Part shown: positions 9,478-17,218 of the stretch, piece by piece | Layout of the letters: each line of letters begins with the position of its first letter | Position numbering within the stretch: position 1 is the first letter of the stretch | Origin: Phoronis ovalis | Lineage: Eukaryota; Phoronida; Phoronidae | DNA length: 17,218 nucleotides | NCBI GenBank assembly: GCA_028565635.1 | Contig: JAOXYB010021492.1 | Span: 1-17,218, forward strand | Direction of reading: 5' to 3' | The notes under the pieces: model-generated | What the model was told of the DNA's origin: nothing | Databases searched by the model: none | What the model saw: only the letters and a program-made list of their open reading frames with translations | Made by a program: the position numbers and the translations under genes

Positions 9478-11340
9478 GAAGGCTTACACTCCCCGCATAT
9501 ATCATAAATATAAGGATGATTCAATAAAAATATCACTTTGCAAATGCAATAATCACTCAAAATCATTTCAATTTCAGTCCCAAAATCCCTAAAGTGAGAA
9601 TTGAATGTATATATGTGTGCATTAGTAATATCCATGTATATAGTTAAGTTCATTTGGAGTGTATCAAAACAAACTTATTAAACAGAAAATAATTAACAAG
9701 TTATTTTTGCAAAAATGTTCTTAAAAATGAAAACTAAAATCAGCTTAATAAACATAGTTCTTGTATTCTAAATATTAAAACAGTCATTTGAGAACCGGGA
9801 ACTATTGTCGTTTTTGCTGTACCAAATTTTTTAACGATTTAGCTGTCATAATTGATAATGTACATAGCTGTCCCACAGGATTTGACGAACTTTATCATCT
9901 AATTTTCTGTTGAAAACTTTTGCATGTTTTACTTCACATTAATGGTACCACTGGGAGAAAAAAATAGTAGAAAAAAAAACTCCAATGGAATTTACAACTT
10001 TATGCTTATTGCTTAGTGGTTTGAGAATTGAAAAGCTCTCTAAGTTTTAGTTGAAATTCTCTGAGGATTTCGAGAAGTTTTGTTTGCATAAATGGTTCTG
10101 GCATATACCTTGTAAACAAAAATATCAAAGTTTAATTTTAACGTACTTGTTCAAGATGAAGTGATTTAATTTATGAAATCGACAAAAACCCAAGAGATGT
10201 TTTTAGTGCTGAGTATTCGACACTCTGTCGACATGTGTATGTTTTCATAAATGTTTAAACTGGGCACCTCTCAAGTGTTACATACTCTACTGTATGGAGC
10301 AGATGTATTTTGAAGTTTATGAGAATTATTTTCTAAATAATAGACGCATAATTAGGTTTAAACATGATGAAGATTAAATATGGTTAAAATATTCGTGCCA
10401 TTAAACTTTGTGCACTATATCCATAGCAATATAAAATTAGAACTGAAAGGAAAAAATGAAACTGAAGCTGTTCCTACTGTAGCAATAGTTTGGTGGTAAA
10501 ATGTATTTCTCATTTTCTGAAGAACACACTATTAAATGTACAGTCAGATATATCCGTGGATCAAAACAAATGGTTGAATAAAACATAGTTAACACTGATA
10601 GGAAGTAATCAAAAAAAATAATAATAACTTATTTTTAAAAATTTCAAAGACTTACAGATATGCTTGTGTACTATAGTTGTATATGAAGAGGCCAGAAATT
10701 ACTTTCAAGTAAGATTAAGCAAAATAAATTAGAAATTAAATATAACAATTTTAAAAACTAAATTAACTGCAATGTGTAAGCACTAAATAATGTTGACTTC
10801 ACATTATGAAGTTCTGCCATACTATTACATTCCGTAGTACTATACATATACCCACAGAGATCTTCATCTACTGAAGCAGTAGTCTCCTGGTAGCTTTTAA
10901 TTTGTCTTTAAGACTTGTTTTAATTGCTTAACTAAGTCATCAAGTCCCTCGTTGCTCTTATGTAGTTTCTCTTTTTATGTAATGTAATTAGCAGCAGTTA
11001 TCTGTAACATCTTCAAGTTTAAAAGTCTCTGTAGAATTTCTGTCTAATAAATGTTCTTTAAAATACTACCTGGAGAGATGGTAATAAGTTTACTGTAAGT
11101 CTTCTGTGACTTCTTCTGTCTGCTAGTCATTGGTTAAGCTTAAGGTGGTAAAGTGTATACCTGAAAATCTAATCTCACTTTCAAAAGATTGCAAACATAA
11201 ATTTAAATTTTGGAATGACCCCAAAGAAAAATTTTAAATATTTCTTTTTATCTTGGATCTCAATCATAAAACATTGAAGTTCCTGAGCAATATGATTTAT
11301 GCATGATGTGTCTCATACAACTAGCTATGGAAGATCTTTT
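9478..11340. other. AT-rich intron block, no gene
   Basis: Open frames here are short and not protein-like. A small inverted repeat CTACTG-AAG-CAGTAG lies at 10868-10882. Nothing else is supported. Confidence 0.6.
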
Positions 11341-11349
11341 TAAATGTTG

Positions 11350-11435
11350 TAGTAGGGAATCCCCAGAATGGCCCCAGGTGATAGGCATATCCATATACAT
11401 GGCAAAAGAATTGCCCAGAGAGCCCCTGGGATCAG
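11350..11435. promoter_or_regulatory. Candidate enhancer island 3 with a palindromic COE core
   Basis: This short G+C-richer block carries GCCCCAGGTG (11371-11380), which includes a CAGGTG E-box and a one-mismatch COE core. It also carries the exact palindromic-type COE core CCCCTGGG (11423-11430). CCCAGG and CCTGGG form 6-bp inverted arms across the block. No open frame is recognised. Enhancer function is inference. Confidence 0.35.
11423..11430. promoter_or_regulatory. COE/EBF core CCCNNGGG
   Basis: CCC-CT-GGG, followed by A, matches the palindromic consensus CCCNNGGG that COE dimers bind. It is the only exact CCCNNGGG found in the window. Confidence 0.4.
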
Positions 11436-11440
11436 ATGTG

Positions 11441-12420
11441 TGGTGTTAGCTCAATTGTTAGATTAATGTATAAGTTTCTTAGAAGAGTCATTTGAACTTT
11501 AATACTCATGTTTACTTTACCAAAGTACAAAATCATTTTCATCTCTTGTTTTAATGGAAAATGATGAATATTTACATAACATCTGAATAGAAAGATTGGT
11601 TTAGTTACAGAGTTGAAAAGCAATTACACTGTTGTAGACAAAGGCTATATGTGCTTAATATTATTTAGCATCTACAGTACATGTTTAAAAAAAAATTAAT
11701 TGCAATATAATATAATAGATAAAATATTGTGGTAGGACTAAGTGAAATTGTTTTGGTCTTTTTGAATTTTTTAATGGATAAAAAATCGTTTTTAATTCGG
11801 ATTTTTAAACAAATTAAAAATAAAAAACTGCAGAATTACTTGATCATGTTGGATTGTCGAACATGATATCAGTTCACAAACATGTACCCAGACTTTTTAT
11901 TCCTATAGTATATAGTCACAGATACCTCCAGGTTTGCTCTTAAGCAGTTTGTCATACTAAAACTAAACATCAAATTTCACTGGCTGTTTTGACAAAAATC
12001 TGTCCAAGTGTTTTAGGAAATAATGACAATAATGAAAATATTCGTTAACTATGACAAGAAATGACATAGTTTATAATTATATTTATGAGATATATCTATG
12101 TCCAGGAAAATAGATGAAGCATCTCATCCTTCACCCTTAACCAAATATATTTGCTTAGGCATTTTTTGTGCTCAAGTTCTTATCTAGGAAATTGCTTAGC
12201 TAAGAAAGATATCTGTTTTATCTGTGCAAAGCTAGTGAGGTGTGTAATTTACAAAATGTGGAATCTGAGTGCTTGTCATTTTTGGTTGCTAATAGCTCGA
12301 GTTTCTACTTTCAAAATAACATTTTCAAATTTTTGCAAAGCTAAAAAAATTTCATAATTAAAATCATGGCTTTTTGACCTTATAAGCAATTAAAAAATTT
12401 GTTTTAATAAGAAAATTCTT
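11441..12420. other. AT-rich intron block with one hairpin
   Basis: ATCATTTTC (11532-11540) and GAAAATGAT (11557-11565) form a 9-bp stem with a 16-base loop. The rest is AT-rich, with A/T homopolymer runs near 11680-11830 and no recognisable gene. Confidence 0.6.
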
Positions 12421-12424
12421 TTGC

Positions 12425-12565
12425 TGTGGGTCTTAGGTGCTGCGTCATTTGATGTAATGGTATCATCACCTATGTAACAAGCTTGTCAGCTGTTTACATC
12501 ATATTGTGGCAGAATGTGATAATGTTCTTCTGTTACCAATCTCAGCTGAAAACATGACATCATAC
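12425..12565. promoter_or_regulatory. Candidate enhancer island 4: paired CAGCTG E-boxes and repeats
   Basis: Two CAGCTG E-boxes (12487-12492 and 12543-12548) each start a related stretch ending in ACATCAT, a diverged direct repeat 56 bases apart. A perfect palindrome ACAAGCTTGT (12477-12486) abuts the first E-box. TGATGTAA (12450-12457) and TTACATCA (12494-12501) are 8-bp inverted arms, and TAGGTG/CACCTA (12434-12439, 12467-12472) are 6-bp arms. CRE-like GCGTCAT and TGACATCA also occur. This is the most internally organised non-repeat island in the intron. The regulatory role is inference. Confidence 0.4.
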
Positions 12566-13950
12566 TCAAGTGTTCACTAATTTATAATAAGATTTAAAAA
12601 AAAAACTGTTGGCTTAAAATATTCATGCATGTATATATTACTGTACTTATAAGCCATTCCGTCTGCAAATCTTTTGTCAGAAAAACACAAAGAAATTTTA
12701 AGAAATTGTTCAGGTTAATGTGCTACTGAAACTTCAATGAAAATGTTAAACAGGTAAATTGTTTCAACCTGGTGAGGATAATGGAAATATAACTATGGAA
12801 ATGTATTTTGCATTTAACGAAATGTTTAATTATAGAATTGTGGAAATGACTGGATACTATAACATAACACATGTCATCCGGTGCAAGTCTCCGCAATGAT
12901 TAATAGTTTATTGTTTCAACTTTAAAGTCATACTTGATTTGTTCTGATTAACTTTTTAATCGCTTCAATCTTATGTTGGGTATAGTAATGTTTTGTATCT
13001 GCTTGAAATGTCTTGCATACATTTGTAGCAATTTCTAAAAAGTTGAAAGAAAAGGAAAAGCAATCTGAAACATGTTATAAAAAAAGAATTACACAATTTA
13101 CTGTCCACCAAATAATATTATACAACTGAATTATGTCCGGGATTTACTTAAAAATATAAACAGTTTTAAAAAACAAAATGTGAGATAAAACGAATACCAG
13201 ATGTTTTAAAAAAATGCGTGGTTAACTGGCGATGCTTTCTGCTACTGTCTCACTCATATATTTATTCACGTAACCATAGCAACAGAAGAAATAAATTGAA
13301 TTTCTTATCATAATTACATTATAAGGATGAGTAAGTCTATCTATCAGTTTTTTTGAACGGTTAATTTGACCTAGTTCTCCTAAATCATTTTATATGCATG
13401 ATTTCGTGTGTATGTGTGCATTAGTAAATTACTTTTTGCTTTAGTGTGATGAATATTTTATAGGGCATAATGAATAGTTGAGTTAATTTTTAGTTTATTT
13501 CACAAATAGTATTACTAAGTGATTGTTTTATTATAACATCCAAATATTAAAATGAGATAAATGAGTAGTTAGAATATAGTTTGCCTTTGAGATTAAGCAG
13601 TAATGTACAGACAGCAGATTATGCTTGTGACAACACAGCAAGTTAATATACTGTACTGGGGAAACAGCTTAGCTGTCATGGAGGCAGAATTCTTGAGTGA
13701 TTCTGTATTTTCAGACTATTTTCAGCTCGAAACAGGAGATTTGACAGATATGGGAAACAGCAAATGAAATCAACTTCTAGCATTACATCATTTACTTCAG
13801 ATTTATCTGAATAATAATATATGAAATTCTGTTTTTGATACAACTACAATCATGCATATACCCATATAGCTTGTCTGAATAATATAAAAGTACGAAGTCT
13901 TAACCTTGACTGTACATAACCACAGTAAAACCTAACAATAAAAAGCTTAA
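12566..13950. other. AT-rich intron block with one X-box
   Basis: No gene or large repeat is seen. The RFX X-box at 13270-13283 is listed separately. Confidence 0.55.
13270..13283 (+). promoter_or_regulatory. RFX X-box match
   Basis: GTAACCATAGCAAC fits the RFX X-box pattern of two half-sites (GTNRCC and RGYAAC) separated by two bases. It is the second such site in the intron, with the first at 6717-6730. Two good 14-base matches in one intron is suggestive, not proof. Confidence 0.45.
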
Positions 13951-14470
13951 GTAATGCTACTCATGGGAACTTAAGTAAATTATTTCTATATAAAATATAA
14001 ATAAATAATACAACCAGGTATATCACATGACTAGGTTAGCAAATATCTGAGGCATGATATATGGACCTCCAGGGAAACAAGAATCAACTGTTGCAATCGC
14101 GAATGTGAACATAGAAAACTTCTTATCTTCGTCAAGTCACTGATAATAAAAAACACTTAAAGTAACTAACTCCAAAAAATGAAGTGTGAATTATTACAAA
14201 ATATTTCAAAATGTCTTTTGTTTTCTTTTTTAAGTTTAGCGCAGATTTAAGTTTTTATTCATCCAAAAAGTAATCGACCTGTACCTGTGGGAAGCCAATA
14301 ATCACTTAGCAAATAAATTATACAATAAATTACCACCTTTTGATTTTACATTAAATATAAATAAACGGATACAACCAACTGTTAGTTGTCTTTCATACAC
14401 TACCAGCTATAGGAAACCACCAGTTAGCAACAACTCTGCTTGATAAGCTCCTCCAGGGAGTCAAATAAGC
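13951..14470 (+). repeat. Decayed two-copy duplication, about 325-390 bp apart
   Basis: Five motifs occur in the same order in two copies. Copy 1 has CTCATGGGAA (13960), AATATAAATAAA (13994), ATACAACCA (14008), GTTAGCAA (14035) and CTCCAGGG (14067). Copy 2 has CCTGTGGGAAG (14284), AATATAAATAAA (14354), ATACAACCA (14369), GTTAGCAA (14423) and CTCCAGGG (14451). The offsets between copies are 324, 360, 361, 388 and 384, so they have diverged with insertions while the motifs persisted. Two more CTCCAGGG/CTCAGGGG units follow at 14528 and 14652. This may be an old tandem duplication of a regulatory unit or a decayed transposon pair. Confidence 0.55.
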
Positions 14471-14659
14471 TAAGCAAATAGATAATAACAAGGTTTTAAT
14501 TCTAAAATAAGCAAATTTGACATGATCCTCCAGGGATACACCAATACTGTAAACAAATTCATGACTCTATTAATTCTACAGGTAGAGACAATATAGATAA
14601 CAAGCTGTCTTGAAGCGACTACATTAACTAATACACTGGCTTCATATGGTCCTCAGGGG
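13960..14659 (+). promoter_or_regulatory. Cluster of five COE/EBF-type cores
   Basis: All five cores are on the + strand: CTCATGGG (13960-13967, followed by AA), CTCCAGGG (14067-14074), CTCCAGGG (14451-14458), CTCCAGGG (14528-14535) and CTCAGGGG (14652-14659). Each fits CTCNNGGG, the form seen in the mb-1 EBF site. A sixth, weaker CCTGTGGG lies at 14284-14291. At about 15% each for G and C, roughly one such match is expected in the whole window on both strands. Part of the clustering follows from the duplication described at 13951-14470. The plausible ligand is the COE protein encoded by this gene (inference). Confidence 0.4.
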
Positions 14660-16680
14660 AAGGAGTACTCATGCAAACAAGAATATGAGTGTGGTTGACT
14701 ATCTGCTGGTCTCTGATGACAGACTAACACCCTGGAGTATTCTAATGTTTGGATATTACTGATTGTGGCATTTTAGCTGGTTGAGATTTAACTAATTAAT
14801 ATTAATTCAATTAATAAAATGGATAAGCTTTTAATTGGAGTTTTATGGTTAAACAAATCACTTTAGTTTTTTTAGATTTTGTTCAGTAATTGGATCCTGG
14901 TCTCTGTGTGTGATATACTTCAAGTTCAGGCAGAATGCGTGGGCATCGTTCATACACTGCATTATGTAATACTAAGTAATTATAACGTTGTAAAAACATT
15001 AAAAAAAATTAATGCTTTTGGTGTGTTAACACGTGTCAAGTTGGCAGAATTTTCGAACGGGAGACTCACTGTGAATGGAATACTTAACAGCTTGGTGCCT
15101 GGGTTAAATTCTTAAATTAATATATTAAATTAATAAATGTGAAAAAATGTTTTATATAGAAGGGATATCCACAAGTACACATCCGTTTAAGGTAACTAAA
15201 AAATAACACTACTGCAGTCGCAGTAACACTGGAATATGTAAACTAGCTGTTTCCTCCAGGAAAAAAGTATGTAATGTTTATTAACAATTCATTCCGCTAA
15301 ACAAATCTGGGTCAGTTTACTTGATACAGCAAATAAAATTGAAATAAAAAAATGAAATACTTGAATAAGAACAAGAGGGTTTTAATGAAACGTGATATTT
15401 TGATTCTGTTTTCACAGGTCTATGACTTTGATCTTAAATACTGCGGACATCTTGCAAGCGATATAACAATTTGCTCTCCACAATATTTCCTGATCACACG
15501 CCTAGAGCTAACAATTGTTTCTAAAGCATTGGTTAACTGTAGTAGTTAAAAATTAATTGAGCTTTTATTGTGATGAACAACAGAACACTTTTGTTTTGTC
15601 TTCTAGAAATATTGACATTAAAATTTTATACACTATAAAAGAAGAATTGATAACTTTCTATACAAGTTTGACAGCGGTAACGATGAAATATGTTTAGAAA
15701 TTTATTTATTTTATACTTATGTTTAGTTAATTAAACACAATTTTTATCTTTTGTTATTTAGTACACACACACACACATACAGACATCCTAATATAAAACT
15801 GGTTTCGGGTTTCTATAACTTGTGACAGTTTGTTTCCATATTATTGTGATGTAATGTTTTGCCCAAACAGGCTGGAAATTATACAATTCAATTTCAATGT
15901 TTATTTATAAATTTATGATAATGTAAAATTGTAAGTGTATTTATTTTATATGCATATACAGGACGATACAACACATCATAATTTTCCTTAAATAAAAGGT
16001 TGTTTGGTGTTCATAAATATTGGTATGAAGCACGCAATATATAATATTTATTTTGCAACTCATAGCAAATAGATTATGCGCAACGATAAAATATGTCTTC
16101 ATTTTGTATTGAAAAGATTTAAAATTTTAGAATGATTAACATTGCATGTTAAACTGGAAACATTTCATTTATAATATTCTATTATCTTATCTTGTCACAG
16201 GATACATTAAAGCATGGAAATTAAAAGTTATTTGCAAAATGAAATGCTTTTAATTAAGTTGTGTGGTTGTGTTGAGTTTTGAACAAATTCATTATATAGT
16301 GTTATCATGTAGACGCACAAGCTGACTGGCATGTGCCCTCAAGCAATCTATTACATTGTTGTGCATGGGTGTTATTATACGGACACACGTAACAAAACTT
16401 TAAACATAATCTTTTTGCCTTGTTATCTGTGCTGTACTGTACTTCACAACCATGTGCTGTTACAAACTGCCTGTATATTACCAAATTATTGCTTTCTCCT
16501 TATTCCTGTTTTCACTGAAACAATATAATTGCTGATGCTAAAACAATTGTATATAAAATATGTAGATTTATACAAGAATTCCCAGTGTACAGGGAAAAAA
16601 TAAAATTAAAATAATATGACAAAAAGTTGGCACCGCTAAAGTGATGGAATTTTTAAAGCCGTTACCACTAGCGGAGATTC
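14660..16680. other. AT-rich intron block, no recognised gene
   Basis: A short (AC)7 run lies at 15763-15776. A CTCCAGGA near-match to the COE-type repeat occurs near 15255. An open frame at 15352-15549 has a good acceptor-like TTTTCACAG in front of GTC at about 15418, but it encodes nothing I recognise. No other structure is supported. Confidence 0.55.
15763..15776 (+). repeat. (AC)7 microsatellite
   Basis: A short AC dinucleotide run, followed by ATAC and AGAC variants. Confidence 0.85.
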
Positions 16681-16685
16681 CGGCT

Positions 16686-16739
16686 GGGAGTCAGCTTACA
16701 TATATATACCTTGTATAGTAGTGCATAGTTGGGAGTCAG

Positions 16740-16784
<45 letters not shown>

Positions 16785-16803
16785 TATAGTACATAGTGCA
16801 TAA
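16686..16803 (+). repeat. 45-bp tandem duplication with (TA)n expansion
   Basis: GGGAGTCAGCTTA starts at 16686 and again at 16731. In each copy it is followed by a TA run, then TTGTATAGTA and a GTGCATA-type end. Copy 1 has a short TA tract; copy 2 has about 39 bases of TA (16742-16780). This looks like a recent local duplication followed by microsatellite expansion in one copy. Confidence 0.8.
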
Positions 16804-16805
16804 TA

Positions 16806-17218
16806 GTTTTTATCATTGTATATTACTGTAGGATGTTGATGTAAACTATAGGTAACAAAAGCCTTTATTCACCTGCCATATCATTATTGTTTGACTAACA
16901 GAGAATATACCTGAATTTAACGGATCAGTGGTTTTCAATATTTTCAGTCAAGTGAATTCATTTAGTGAATATAAAGAAAACAGGAATGAAGATAAAATTG
17001 TTATTCTAAAAACCATAATAAATTGTAGTGTAGATTCAATCACGGCTGAAAGTTCTTGGACCTCATGTCTGGCTTCAGACAAAAATAGAAGTACTTTTAA
17101 ACTTACTAAAAAAATATGTTAACAATAAGTTTGAGTACAAATACATATTCCATGTGAAATGTTAGGTATAAATTTGTTATAAGGCAATCATATAAAATAT
17201 TAATAAAATCAAGCAAAC
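16806..17218. other. Right-edge AT-rich intron sequence, no gene
   Basis: A short open frame at 16928-17122 has no recognisable protein character. There is no acceptor followed by a COE-like segment before the edge. Confidence 0.6.

Noticed and set aside
9178-9653. Two short minus-strand frames around the 95-nt hairpin
   Set aside because: They run through the inverted repeat and AT-rich sequence and show no protein-like features.
12151-12357. 68-codon Cys-rich open frame
   Set aside because: The Cys spacing fits no zinc-finger or secreted-peptide pattern that I know, and there is no convincing start codon context.
14879-15115. 78-codon open frame on the plus strand
   Set aside because: It has no recognisable motif and no credible splice sites at its ends, and it overlaps no conserved COE segment.

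Overview
The window is AT-rich animal nuclear DNA, roughly 30% G+C by eye, with no bacterial-type gene organisation. Its only coding content is two short, consecutive exons on the + strand near the left end (475-548 and 883-951). Together they encode 47 complete residues, plus one split codon, from the DNA-binding domain of a COE/EBF (Collier/Olf-1/EBF) transcription factor. The zinc-knuckle signature H-x3-C-x2-C-x5-C is complete, and it is split by a phase-2 intron between its first Cys codon and the next residue. The near-invariant COE sequence and the intron-rich structure point to a metazoan, most likely a bilaterian. I cannot name the species or phylum from this window.

Layout: 1-474 is the 3' end of an upstream intron. 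Exon A is 475-548. A 334-bp intron follows (549-882) and contains a run of 15 G. Exon B is 883-951. Everything from 952 to the right edge (more than 16.2 kb) reads as one large intron. The next COE exon, expected to begin with the FFLKFF-type segment, is not in the window. The remaining open frames are short, AT-driven and unrecognisable, and I do not call any of them genes.

The large intron is not featureless. It holds (1) nine matches to a COE/EBF-type core (CTCNNGGG or CCCNNGGG, either strand), five of them between 13960 and 14659; (2) a decayed duplication, about 325-390 bp apart, in which five short motifs keep their order, located inside that cluster; (3) four islands that are less AT-rich and denser in motifs than their surroundings (about 2885-3170, 7215-7370, 11350-11435, 12425-12565), which are candidate enhancers; (4) two good RFX X-box matches; (5) several strong hairpins, the best being a 64-nt pre-miRNA-like fold at 5487-5550, a 130-bp imperfect inverted repeat at 6966-7095 and a 95-nt fold at 9383-9477; (6) simple repeats, including a 45-bp tandem duplication whose second copy carries an expanded (TA)n.

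Working interpretation: this is the regulatory intron of a COE gene, and the COE-site cluster suggests direct autoregulation. That idea is inference and needs binding or conservation data. I found no undescribed protein system here.
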